Of a stretch of DNA of 22,716 bases, positions 1 through 8,742 are shown piece after piece. Made by a program: the position numbers and the translations under genes. Source of the DNA: Jimgerdemannia flammicorona (taxonomy: Eukaryota > Mucoromycota > Endogonomycetes > Endogonales > Endogonaceae); assembly GCA_003990745.1 (NCBI GenBank), contig RBNI01001380.1, forward strand, positions 1-22,716, written 5' to 3'. The notes under the pieces were generated by a model, which was not told the origin of the DNA, did no database searches, and saw nothing but the letters and a program-made list of their open reading frames with translations. Positions within the stretch are counted from its first letter, which is position 1, and each line of letters starts with the position of its first letter.

Positions 1-374
1 TGAAGGACAACCCAACCACCCACCACCCGAACCCTCCCCTCACTCTTATTGCAGATGCAGTCCACCAGCTTCTGGCGACTCCCCCCTCCCTCTCCCCACC
101 CTTGCCACCACCCATTCAAAATGTCTAGTATTAACCATTCCCAGCGTGCTACCCTCACCGCAGTGGTAGCTGGCTGGCCCTCCTCAAAGATACGTCGCCA
201 ATGATCCGCCATCCCTACCCAAATCGCCAGGGCCCAACCCAGAGTCAACCACTCATCCCCAACCCCATCCACTAACCTCCTCCGAAGGTTTCCCCATCTC
301 CCTCCCTCCCCCTCCAACAAAGGCCGTAGCCCCAACCTACTAGTAATAATGTCCCAATAGTCCCCCATTACCTC

Positions 375-446
375 GCACTCTCCAAGCCAATGTTCAGGCG
401 TCTGTACCACTCCCCCCTCCCAACCTATGTTCAAGCATTCCTCACA
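375..446 (-). other. LINE A C-terminal CCHC zinc motif
   Basis: The frame reads CEEC, then 14 residues, then HWLGEC, giving C-x2-C-x14-H-x4-C. A C-terminal CCHC motif after the RT is common in LINE ORF2 proteins and is thought to bind nucleic acid. LINE B has the same spacing at 22164-22235, so this is a family trait. Confidence 0.75.
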
Positions 447-1409
447 TTCAAACATGCCCCCTGGCACCAAGTGCCCTGACCGATAGTTCAGCATCATATT
501 CCGCCTTAAGAACCTCCACCATATCACCCAGAACTTGGAGGGAAGCCACCGCGACACCCGCTTGCTCCAAATCCAAACCCCATTCCAGTCCCACTCCTCT
601 CCAATCCCAGCCTGCTGCCAAGCCTCAGGCCAAGCATCTCCCCTAAGACCCATCAGACATTCCATACCATCGCCAAGCTGATAATCCTCCACCAAAGTAC
701 CACCCACCAGCAGCCGATCCCACCCTACATCCGCGGTCCCCATTTCTCCTCCCCCTCATCACCCCCGCCATTGAAGTCCAATTCGCCTTGCACTGTCCAC
801 CACTTCCCACCAAAACCCCTTATAGCGCATCTTTTGACTACCATCCAAAGCCACCAGTGCCAACAGATCTCCAGTTGTGCCACAAGAGGAGTACCTAACT
901 TCCCACACCCACTGCATAAGAGGCACCCATTCCCCCCCTCGCAACTCACTAGCCCTCTTCAACCACCAAGCTCTCAGGCAGTGTAGATGCTTGGCCAAGT
1001 CCACCAAGCCCAGCCCACTCCTGTCAACCAGTAGTGCCAGAATCTCCCAGCCAATTTGACTCCTCCGTCCTGCCCAGATCCACGACCTTGCCAATTTCAG
1101 AAGCTGCTTGACCACCCAAGCAGGGAAGTCCAAATGATACCCCAAATACCACAGCTTAGGCAACCAGTACACGTTCAGCACCATCACCCTTCCTGCCAAG
1201 GATATGTGTCGGCCACCCCACCCCAACAAAATATTCCCCCATGCCAAGAGCCTCTGTTCCCACCATACTCGAGGTAGTAGAGATCTATACACCGAGAAAT
1301 ATATCCCCAAGTATCAGACCGGTTCTCTAGCAGGGACCACTCTTCCTATCACTTTGCCACCAGCTATTTCCCCTCCTAGAACCATAGTTTCACATTTGTG
1401 CCAGTTAAG

Positions 1410-2190
1410 CCATGCCCCCGAGCCCCTCTCATACCATTCCACAGTCCTGCACAGTTCTTCCACATCAACAAAGGAACCCAGACCGACCACCATGTTATCC
1501 GCAAAGGCTCCGACCTTCCAGTTAATCCCCAAAATGTTCAAACCCCCAATTCTGCACCGGATCCTGTCCAGAAGGGGCTCCAAGGACAGGGCATATAGGA
1601 TGGGGGACAATGGATCCCCTTGTGGCACTCCATGCCCTAGCGGGAAGCTCATTCCCCTGTGGCTATTCACCACCAAAGCTGCTTGACTGTCCTCCAAAAG
1701 GCTGATGAGCGACCTCCGAAAATCCAGCGGAATACCTATACGTCTCAGGACTCCTTCCAGCCAGACTCTCCGCACTCTGTCATATGCCTTCTCCTGGTCC
1801 AGGAATACCAACCGGCCATCAACCCCATCTGCCCGAGCCCCTTCGATCACTCCATGGACCCAAGCAGTTCCATCTCGTATCAACCGACCTCCTACAAACC
1901 CTCGCTGCTCCACTCCCAGTACGCGCTGAGCAATCCCTTGTAGCCTGTTCACCAAAATCTTCACCACCAACTTGCGGTCCATGTCAAGGAGCATAATTGG
2001 CCACCAATTCTTCCAATCCTCCTTTCTTCCCTTATCCTTGAAGAGCAGGGAGACCAGTCCTAGGCGCTGACCCCCAATCCAAGCACCAGATCGAATAACT
2101 TCATCACACATTGCAGTAATCTCCTCCAAGACCCCTTCCACCTTGACCATTCTCTTCCAAAAATCCCAGGGTAGTCCATCCTCCCCCGGA
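1410..2190 (-). other. LINE A reverse transcriptase domain
   Basis: The domain copies element RNA at the nicked target. Motifs in order: PGEDGLPWDFW, NWWPIMLLDMDRKL, FVGGRLIRDG, FLDQEKAYDRV (motif A), GVPQGDPLSPILYALS (motif B), FADN (motif C, expected FADD), and LNWHKCETMVLG (motif D). This stretch is free of stops. The only visible catalytic defect is Asp to Asn in motif C, where LINE B keeps FADD. Confidence 0.92.
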
Positions 2191-2829
2191 GCAGTTCCTT
2201 TACTTGTCGACACCAGAACTTTACACACCTCCTCTCCATGTACGGGATCCCCCAGTGTCCCCAGCCCCAGAGCCGGGTCCGGGTGCCAGTCCTCCAACAG
2301 CCGCTCAATGTTCAGTGCATCCTCACCTCCCTCCTCCTCACTCCACAAACTTCCCCAACGATTTTGCAGCAATCCCAAAATCTCAGGCATACCCGTCACC
2401 ATCTCCCCATCCTCATCCAAGATACCATCCCACCGCTGCCTGGTCCTTCATGCCTGGAGCAGCCGGGAGAGGAATTTCGTGGGTCGCTCCCCTTCTTCCA
2501 ACCCCTGCCACCGCAGTCTCGCCACCATTCCATTCAACTAATTCTTCTCCTCCCTTCATAACACCCCCTTCAGCTCCTTGACTTCCTTCGTTAACCACAG
2601 AATACACCAATCAGCTACTCCATCTCCCTCTTTCCACACTGCCCATTTCTCCAGAAGTGCCCCCAATCTATGTGAAGCCCATTGCACTTGCCTCTACCTT
2701 TGTGCACTCCTTCCTTTCCCTGCATCCCTCCAGAACCTCTGAGCGCTCGACTTCAGCCTCCGCCAGCGATCCCCAATTACCAACCCCTGCTCCCTCCATC
2801 TAATTATCTTCTCTGTAGCCTCCACCTCT

Positions 2830-3614
2830 CAGTCAGTCCATAAAGAACCATCCTCCAATAAAGAAGAGTTGAGCCGCCAATGTCCAGGCCCATCCCTACT
2901 TCCCCCAAATCTCCCCTTCCCAATTAGACCCCAGTGGTCAGACCATGGGCACCACACCACCTCCAGCGTAGCCCAGATATCCCCTCCCCAGCACTCCGCC
3001 ATCAACACCCAGTCAATCCTGGATCCCAGTCCTGCCATCCAGTGAGTATAAATTCGGCGATCCACCCAGAATTGTCACCCCGAGTCCACCAACGAACTCA
3101 ACCTTTCCACCTCTATCCAATCTTCCAACCCTCTACTTTTCCTATGTAGACCTCTCCCCCCATCAGTCCTATCCACCACATTATCACGCACCATGTTAAA
3201 GTCCCCTCCCAGGCAATCCACCCCTGCTTCCCCCAAGACCCCTGCCTCTCGCAAAGCCCTGATCCAATCTATGCGTTCCCCTCTCTCAGCTGGGCAGTAA
3301 CAAGACCCAACAGTCAGAGGATTCCAACCCAGTCTCCTCCACACTCCCCATACCAGCCTACTCCCCCAGTGCCCAATGTCCCCAATGTCCCCCATCCCTT
3401 TTCTAACCAAGATTCCCACCTGCCCAGTCCATACAGCCACCCCACCCCATTCCCAAGTCCATTCCAGTAGGTCCACATCCACCTCATATTGCACATCCTG
3501 TAATAGGAAGATATCTGCCTCCAGACCCTTCAACCAGCCAAAGATATTTCTATGCCGTGTTGCCCCCCTTAGCCCATTGACGTTCAAAGAGAAGATTCTA
3601 GTTGTACTGTTCAT
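2830..3614 (-). other. LINE A endonuclease domain (EEP fold)
   Basis: The apurinic/apyrimidinic-type endonuclease nicks the target DNA to prime reverse transcription. Visible motifs in order: SLNVNG (residues 9-14); LLQD (37-40), where the family normally has QE; a CYCP block matching the usual YxP motif; GGDFN near 3191-3208; SRIDW near 3009-3023; and SDH at 2934-2942. All catalytic positions except the Glu are as expected. One TGA (3075-3077) interrupts the domain; the equivalent residue of LINE B is Arg. Confidence 0.88.
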
Positions 3615-3645
3615 ATTGAATAATGTTTGGTAGAGAGATCACAAT

Positions 3646-5565
3646 CTAGAATTCTATGCTCCTCCTGTCCCCTTCCAGATTCAGGCACCGCACTGCCTCC
3701 AACTCATCCTCTATCCCTTCCTGGGCATCCAATGCCACCAAGATTTCCTGACACTCCACCCCATCCACTACCTCGAATTCTGTCCTATACTCCTTGCACA
3801 CGACTCCCCACTTCTCCAACCCTTTCTTTGAGTTCCACAAGTAAGCCGCCCTGTCATTTGCAATCACTCGAAGTTCCTCCTCCCTCTGATCATCGACTTG
3901 ATACTCCACAGACTCCAAGAGCACCACCAGAATTTCGTTCCGGACCTTCTTCAGCACCTCCTCACCACGCAGAATTTCCTCCCAGTGCCTATCACTCATA
4001 ATCCGGAAGTCTTCACCACCCAGCTCCTCTGCTGCCACCCCCTCCAGAGTTTTCCACAACCACTTCTCCTCATCCACCTCTGCCTCCGCCCCCCGGGCAT
4101 TCCCTTCCACCCCCACCACAGGTTCCACCAGTGTGCTCCTCCTTCCTGACTCATCCCACTCCTCCTCCAGAACATCGAGAAGTTCCTCCTCACCTCCGGC
4201 CCCTCCCGGGACCTCATACCATGTCTGAACTTCCACACTCATTTCGGCATCCTCCACCACGCCACCCTGCCTTCCCTCGCCAAGGCCCCCTTGGGTCACC
4301 CCTTGAACTTCTCTGGGCTCTCCGGCCCAGTCACTCTCCCTCAATCCTACTCCACCTCCTCGCTCTCCACTTTCTGCCATACCGCCTCCCAATTTCTCCA
4401 ACAGCTCCTTCTGAATTCGTCTCCCCTGCATCTTCTCCCAGATTCCTCGGTCCATCCTGATTTTCTTCCCTTCCACAATCTCCACCACCGTCTTGGCTTC
4501 ATACTCCTTCCAAGCCAAACGTCTCCTCTCGACAGCTCCTGCCAGATCCTCAAGAGCCTCCAGTAGGTCCTCCTCTTCCTCTGGCATCCCTTTCACCCGG
4601 GAAACCCTGCACTCAACTGGTCTCCACTTGAGAGTCGCCGGCCAGTCCCTCATCTTCCCGGTGTTCTCCCATCCAAACAGACGTACCCTTATGTCAACAT
4701 CTCCCATCCTAAGTTCCGTACCCTCCCAGACTTTGAACCCGACATCAATGATATCGCCATACTCCTTGACCACCTCCACAATCAGCTCTCTGGCCCTCTC
4801 CTGTGACACCGTAGGAAGATCCAGCACCATCAACTGCACCACTCGTGGGTCCCAGCGCATGCACCTCGCCATAGGAACTACCACCCCGCCTACTGTAACC
4901 CCTTTCTCCACAGCCGCCAACATTGACACCTCTTTCTCGAACCCAATTTCAATCCCTTCTTTCCCCTTCAGGAACTTGACTGTTGCCGCCCCCTTCACTT
5001 CTTGCGCCACCAGCCCCAGAATCATCCTTGCAGTCACTGCTAAGCCGTGGAAGCACAACGTGACTGTGAATTCCGACCGTGACTTTTTGAGTAATGGTGC
5101 CGACACCATGCCCGTCACTCCATCAGCTAGGTCCCTGGGCCTCATGCCCTCCTTCTGTCCTGATCTGCCGATCACCATCACATCTGGATTTTTTTCCAGA
5201 TTCCCTATCACAGCCCCATCAGCAGTCACATCTCCTCCCCCTACTCCCCCTCCCCCCATACTGACTGAAGCTCCCATGGGGGGTCCTCCTTGCCCTCCAT
5301 CTGAAACCGGTGTCGCCTTCCCCAGTCCCAACCAACTATCGAGCCCTGCTGCCATCTTCCCCATTCTGACCTTGTCAGCAAAGGTTGTCCTCCCCCCACC
5401 TCTCTGACGCAGCCCACCTCTTCCTCCACCTCCAGTACTGCTGCCAACCACAGAGGGCCCTGGCATCCCCAAACCATCTCCTCTTTTTCTCCTGACCTGC
5501 TGCCAGTCGAAGGCACAGCTGCCTCCCTGGCCGCCACGCTCACCAGAATGCTTGTTGCTTGCCAT
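3646..5565 (-). CDS. LINE A ORF1 protein, 639 aa, open
   Basis: This is the only long uninterrupted retroelement ORF in the window. ORF1 proteins of LINEs bind the element RNA and form the RNP; that role is inferred from position. I start at the ATG at 5565 because it aligns with the ATG of copy C and with the ATA of copy B; the in-frame codon at 5577 is GTG. Residues 1-120 are Gly/Arg-rich and carry FDWQQV at 19-24. NLEKNPDV is at 122-129. A conserved stretch from about 165 to 330 (VTLCF..., RWDPRVVQL, EYGDIIDVGFKVWEGT, RVKG) may be an RRM-like RNA-binding fold, with a charged, Glu-rich C-terminal part after it. No CCHC knuckle is visible. All three blocks are also found in copy B and the first two in copy C. 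ORF2 follows 31 nt downstream in another frame. Confidence 0.85.
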   Translation of the reverse strand: MASNKHSGERGGQGGSCAFDWQQVRRKRGDGLGMPGPSVVGSSTGGGGRGGLRQRGGGRTTFADKVRMGKMAAGLDSWLGLGKATPVSDGGQGGPPMGASVSMGGGGVGGGDVTADGAVIGNLEKNPDVMVIGRSGQKEGMRPRDLADGVTGMVSAPLLKKSRSEFTVTLCFHGLAVTARMILGLVAQEVKGAATVKFLKGKEGIEIGFEKEVSMLAAVEKGVTVGGVVVPMARCMRWDPRVVQLMVLDLPTVSQERARELIVEVVKEYGDIIDVGFKVWEGTELRMGDVDIRVRLFGWENTGKMRDWPATLKWRPVECRVSRVKGMPEEEEDLLEALEDLAGAVERRRLAWKEYEAKTVVEIVEGKKIRMDRGIWEKMQGRRIQKELLEKLGGGMAESGERGGGVGLRESDWAGEPREVQGVTQGGLGEGRQGGVVEDAEMSVEVQTWYEVPGGAGGEEELLDVLEEEWDESGRRSTLVEPVVGVEGNARGAEAEVDEEKWLWKTLEGVAAEELGGEDFRIMSDRHWEEILRGEEVLKKVRNEILVVLLESVEYQVDDQREEELRVIANDRAAYLWNSKKGLEKWGVVCKEYRTEFEVVDGVECQEILVALDAQEGIEDELEAVRCLNLEGDRRSIEF

Positions 5566-5636
5566 GTTGATAGTCACTGTTCACCAAAAACTTCGCAGAA
5601 AGTGTTGTCCAAATCTTGTGTCACCTGAATGGTATG
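5566..5636 (-). promoter_or_regulatory. LINE A 5' leader with conserved block
   Basis: The 71-nt leader precedes the ORF1 ATG. The 35 nt at 5599-5633 align without gaps to the leaders of copies B (16876-16910) and C (6580-6614), although the proteins of A and B are clearly diverged. LINEs usually carry an internal promoter at the 5' end, so this block is a candidate; that role is inferred. Confidence 0.55.
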
Positions 5637-6546
5637 CAGTCTCTCACCTTCCTGGTAGCTTCCTTCTCTGCCAGCTGAATCCTCACATCAACATCTCCAG
5701 TCCGGAGCAAGGTCCCTTCCCATACTCTAAAGCTGATGTCCACCACATCACCATACTCTGCCATAACCTCTTCAACTCTCCTTCTTGTCTCCACCACCAT
5801 CACCATAGGTACCCCTTTCACCAACAGTTGTACCACCCTGGGGTCCCACTTCAGGCAGTACATCATCAGAACACACACCTCCCCAACCATCAATTCCCCC
5901 TTCAGTGCCTCCTCCAAAGGCTCAGCCTCCTCAAATTCTACCTCCACTCCCTCCAAACCCTTCAGAAACTTTACAGATGCTGCTCTAGCCACCTGTTTAG
6001 CAATGAGACCCAGCACCATTTTTGCCATCACCACTAGGTCCTGGAAGCATAGAGTAACTGCAAATGCCAAGATGATTTCTTGAGTAATGGAGCCACCATC
6101 AGGCCCATCACACTATCTGCCAAATCCCCTGATCTTCTAAGCCCCTGCTGCTCAGCCCTACCATCGGTAGTCACATCTGGATTTTTTTCCAGATTGGCAG
6201 TCTCCTCTCCATCAGCTATCACACTCCCCCCAGCCACTACTCCCCCAGCTCCACTGCCCTCACCACCAAGGGCTACTCCCCCCTGTGCCGCCATCTTCCC
6301 CACCTCCTTGCCTTTCCTCAGCCATCCCTCCAGCCCAGATGTCTGCTGTCTCTCCTTCACTGTCTCCACAAAGCTTGCCCTGCCAGACCCTGGTCCTCTA
6401 CCACTACCCCCTCTTCTACCATGTCCTCCTGCCAGCAGCCCCCTCATACCTCCCCCCAGCCCAGGGCCTCGCCCCATCTGCTGCCAGTCGAATGTGCTTG
6501 GGCCACCCTGCCCAGTACACACCTCAGATTACCAGTTGGTCACCAT
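5637..6546 (-). pseudogene. LINE C ORF1, 5' part, broken
   Basis: The ATG is at 6546, but codon 6 is TAA (6529-6531) where LINE B has CAA (Gln). The frame then reads the Gly-rich N-terminus with GQGGPSTFDWQQ and NLEKNPDV. A one-base deletion near 6070 (relative to LINE B, after LLKKS) shifts the frame, after which FAVTLCF, LKWDPRVVQL and FRVWEGTLLRTGD follow. The reading ends at the junction with LINE A. It differs from LINE B partly by CG-to-TG/CA changes, so C has lost more CpG. Confidence 0.85.
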
Positions 6547-6627
6547 GTTGCTAGTCACTTTCTCCAATAAATGATGTTGTAAGTGCTTTTCAAAGATTGT
6601 GTAACCAGAATGGTACTGGAAAGAGCC
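6547..6627 (-). promoter_or_regulatory. LINE C 5' leader
   Basis: The 81-nt leader is shared with LINE B. The conserved block lies at 6580-6614. Its junction with element D at 6627/6628 gives one of the two independent 5' ends that define this LINE subfamily. Confidence 0.6.
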
Positions 6628-7029
6628 TGAGAAGTTCTACTAGTTACTATTATTGCTGAGATATAAATTTTTCTCTAATATTAATAGAAGACTTTACTTC
6701 TCCTAGATTCCTCATAGGTTTAGTTTATAGACTTCTCTATATATTTAATTAAGATAGGACATAAGATAGCCTATAATAGTTTCTTTGACAGAATGAGGCT
6801 ATCTCAGCTTTAGTTAATTGTTTGAGAATATACAGAATTTATCTTATAAGGAAATATGTATTCTTCTATATCAAAGTTTCTGAGATCTTTATTTAGCTCA
6901 AAGAAGAGAATTCTGAGGTCTAATGGTATAAAGATTTTGAAGATAGTCTACTCTTCTGATTCTATGATAAGATTGTTGAGAAGTTTGACTGATTGGCAAT
7001 ATACTTATTAGAGTATATTTTTTTTGAAG
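6628..7029 (-). pseudogene. Element D sequence downstream of dUTPase, unassigned
   Basis: The minus-strand frame continues for about 130 codons after the dUTPase. It has TAG/TAA stops and stretches such as IFKIFIPLDLRILFFELN, but no domain I recognise. It is cut by the 5' end of LINE C. If D is Ty3-like the RT would start after this, outside the window. Confidence 0.4.
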
Positions 7030-7129
7030 TTATTGACTTAAAGAAGATATATCTACTTTTTATCTAAGCTTCTAAATTCTTTAATATATCTTATGTTTTG
7101 GATCAGTTTAGGAACTTTCTGAAGTTAGG
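7030..7129 (-). pseudogene. Element D dUTPase C-terminus with motif 5
   Basis: After the insertion is removed with one 4-bp flank, the frame from 8798 continues here in register. It reads VEIPQLQKVPKLIQNIRY (one stop read as Gln), then IKEFRSLDKK at 7062-7079. This matches the RG..GFGSTG fifth motif, with Gly replaced by Arg, Glu or Asp through G-to-A changes. The distance from motif 4 to motif 5, about 25 residues, is that of ordinary trimeric dUTPases. Confidence 0.72.
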
Positions 7130-7263
7130 ATATTGTAACATACCAAAAATGTATCACCTGAATTATGCCTTAGCCAGATGACATAAACAGTTAGTAACTT
7201 AGCCAAATGATGTGAATATACAGCATAGTAACCAGACACAGCAACCATTGCTGCAGAAAACTG

Positions 7264-7271
7264 TATAAATA
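7264..7271 (+). promoter_or_regulatory. TATA-like box, first of two, in the LTR-like insertion
   Basis: The sequence TATAAATA lies 130 bp from the left end of the insertion. A second TATAAA lies at 7412-7419. Which of the two would be used is not clear from sequence. Confidence 0.4.
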
Positions 7272-7302
7272 GCCAGACTACCAGATAAGGTATATCTGTA
7301 CA

Positions 7303-7359
7303 GGACCTGCACACCTGTGCCAGACCTGCATACTTGTGCTGGACCTGCACAACTTGCCA
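7303..7359 (+). repeat. 19-bp tandem repeat, three copies
   Basis: The units GGACCTGCACACCTGTGCC, AGACCTGCATACTTGTGCT and GGACCTGCACAACTTGCCA follow one another without gaps between the two TATA-like boxes of the LTR-like insertion. Confidence 0.8.
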
Positions 7360-7411
7360 TAAGTAGTAAATCTATAGTTAGCTACATAATAACCAGATAG
7401 CAACCACAATG

Positions 7412-7443
7412 TATAAATTACCCCAAAGACAAGATTGAATAAA
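7412..7443 (+). promoter_or_regulatory. TATA box and AATAAA of the LTR-like insertion
   Basis: TATAAATT (7412-7419) is followed 26 bp later by AATAAA (7438-7443). Element E has the same pair with the same 26-bp offset at 12968 and 12994 and similar sequence between. This suggests a shared LTR core with promoter and polyadenylation signal close together. Confidence 0.6.
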
Positions 7444-7536
7444 CCTCAGTCCAAAATTGAAGCAAAAGACAAGTCTGCCTACCACACTTCAAGAGGAACT
7501 CTACAACCACTACTAGGAGATTGTGAGCTTATTTCC

Positions 7537-7880
7537 CCACTCCAGTCTACTTTCTGATACAAAGAACAAGTCCAAAATACAAATACCAAAGAAGCCTCTA
7601 AAGATTGAGCATTGGTCCCCTTTCCACTCCAGTCTACTTTCTGATACAAAGCTGAAGATTTGCCACCAAGTTCAAGAAGAACTTCACTGCCTTTGGAATT
7701 ATTGATATGCTTGCCAGACTAAGCCTGAAGAATCTGAGTTTGCCACCCAAGTTCAAGGAAGAACTTCACTGCTATTTGAGTAACCCACTGCTTAAGGAAT
7801 AAGCTGCACCATTGGTTCACTTGCCAGATAAGCCTGAAGATTTGCCACCAAAGTTCAAGGAAGAACTTCGCTGCCTTTTA
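7537..7880 (+). repeat. Interspersed short repeats in the LTR-like insertion
   Basis: An exact 28-nt sequence beginning CCACTCCAGTCTAC occurs at 7537-7564 and 7624-7651 (period 87). A second unit, with TTGCCAGA, AAGCCTGAAGA and TTCAAGGAAGAACTTC, occurs at about 7711-7772 and 7821-7874, with a shorter copy at 7652-7695. No long ORF runs through them. Confidence 0.75.
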
Positions 7881-8045
7881 AAAAACCCAAGAATCTGCTG
7901 CCTAAGAGAAAGCCACCTTGCTCAAGCCAGTTTCTGATGCAACTTCACAGTGATACATTTGTGCAAATGAAGCCAGTCTTTGATGCAACTTTGCCAAGAG
8001 ACCTTTTCCCAAAGCTACCAGTATGTTTCCCAGTTGAAGCTGCCA

Positions 8046-8320
8046 TTTTCAAGTTATCTGCATTCCCAGTTGAAGCCACCGATTCAGAAAGAATCTGCGA
8101 CACCTGAGTTATTATTCCCAGAGGAGCCTGATTCAGAAGAATCCATGCCATCCAAGTTATTTCTCAGAGAGCCACTAGTTCAAGAAGAATCCGCGACATC
8201 TGAGTTATCTAAGTTATCCGCATCATCCACTGTTTTCAAGTTATCTACATTCCCAGTTGAAGCCGCTGTTTCAGGAAGAATCCACAACATCTGAATTAAT
8301 TGTTGTTCCCAGTGAGCCTG
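8046..8320 (+). repeat. 187-bp imperfect tandem duplication
   Basis: The segment starting TTTTCAAGTTATCT at 8046 recurs at 8233, and each copy is followed by the same order of blocks (CCCAGTTGAAGCC, GAAAGAATC or GGAAGAATC, CATCTGA or CACCTGA, GAGCCTG). The short module AAGAATCCGCGACAT also recurs between and after the copies. The plus-strand ORF over this region (7980-8294) is made of these repeats and I do not regard it as a gene. Confidence 0.7.
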
Positions 8321-8728
8321 AGAAGAATCTGCCACCAGTATAATTCCCAGTAAGAAGAATCCGCGACATTTAAGAAGTCTGCCACTTTTGAAGAATCCGC
8401 ACCAAATCGAGAAGCCCACTAAGATCATCGTGCCAGAAATCGCATACTTTTGGAAATCGTCATACTACACAGAGATCATCATGCAGAGATTGCCATCACT
8501 CAAGAAGGAAAACTGCTAAATTGCCAGATTGTCATGCATAAGGAACTCATTGTACTATATATAAATTTCTACCAATTCCCAGTTAACTCAAGAAGGAAAT
8601 CCATTCACACACAAATCACTGCTACACCCAGAGAACCATCCCAATAAGGAAATTGCTCACAGACATCCAGCTTTGACTATTATACCACTAAATACCAAGA
8701 ACATTTTGTTGCTTTTCACAAAGTAACT

Positions 8729-8742
8729 GGGGGCTCAAGCCA
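8729..8742 (+). other. Primer-binding-site-like sequence inside the LTR-like insertion
   Basis: TGGGGGCTCAAGCC resembles the primer binding site of element E (TGGGGGCTCAACTGGGA at 13596). It lies 7 nt after a CACA, as if an LTR ended near 8721, but the insertion goes on to 8797. It may be a chance match or show that the inserted piece holds an LTR plus a bit of leader. Confidence 0.35.

Larger units (their letters stand above)
1..3614 (-). pseudogene. LINE A ORF2 (endonuclease-RT), stops but no frameshift
   Basis: The ATG is at 3614, and one frame can be followed to the window edge (about 1200 codons) with premature stops at 3077, 2831, 2696, about 2558, about 2543, about 2450, 1316 and two adjacent ones at 761 and 758. 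Order: endonuclease (about residues 1-235), a linker, reverse transcriptase (about 2190-1410), and a Trp-rich C-terminal region with a zinc motif (375-446). Against LINE B most stops stand where Arg or Gln is expected, so CGA to TGA or CAG to TAG explains them. The second catalytic Asp of the RT FADD box is Asn (AAC at 1494-1496), again a G-to-A change. The protein would be inactive as it stands. The family assignment is firm. Confidence 0.9.
1..5636 (-). mobile_element. LINE A: nearly full-length non-LTR retrotransposon
   Basis: This is a two-ORF LINE on the minus strand with a 71-nt leader, ORF1, a 31-nt gap, and ORF2. It runs off the left window edge about 15 codons short of the ORF2 end, judged by alignment to LINE B. 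The 5' end is placed at 5636 because the sequence above it matches the interior of another LINE (copy C), while 5599-5633 matches the leaders of copies B and C. ORF order, an apurinic-type endonuclease and the reverse transcriptase motifs fit fungal L1/Tad1-like elements; the clade is not resolved. It is the best preserved element here and retains many CpG dinucleotides. There are no LTRs, and its target-site duplication cannot be seen. Confidence 0.9.
5637..6627 (-). mobile_element. LINE C: 5' fragment of a second LINE
   Basis: This is the first ~990 nt of a LINE of the same subfamily as LINE B. The 5' boundary at 6627 is set by the sequence CTCTTTCCAGTACC, which starts the similarity shared with LINE B at 16865. 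Beyond it lies AT-rich element D. The fragment stops inside ORF1 after KVRD, exactly where LINE A begins. The missing 3' part would lie left of the window if A inserted into C. Confidence 0.85.

Noticed and set aside
4493..5407. 304-codon plus-strand ORF
   Set aside because: It lies antisense to the open ORF1 of LINE A and its Pro/Ser/Thr-rich product is what the complement of Gly-rich coding sequence gives.
7303..7359. CRISPR-like array
   Set aside because: The 19-bp units are directly adjacent with no spacers and sit inside a eukaryotic LTR-like sequence.
7980..8294. 104-codon plus-strand ORF in the LTR-like insertion
   Set aside because: It is built from the degenerate tandem repeats and has no relation to known domains.
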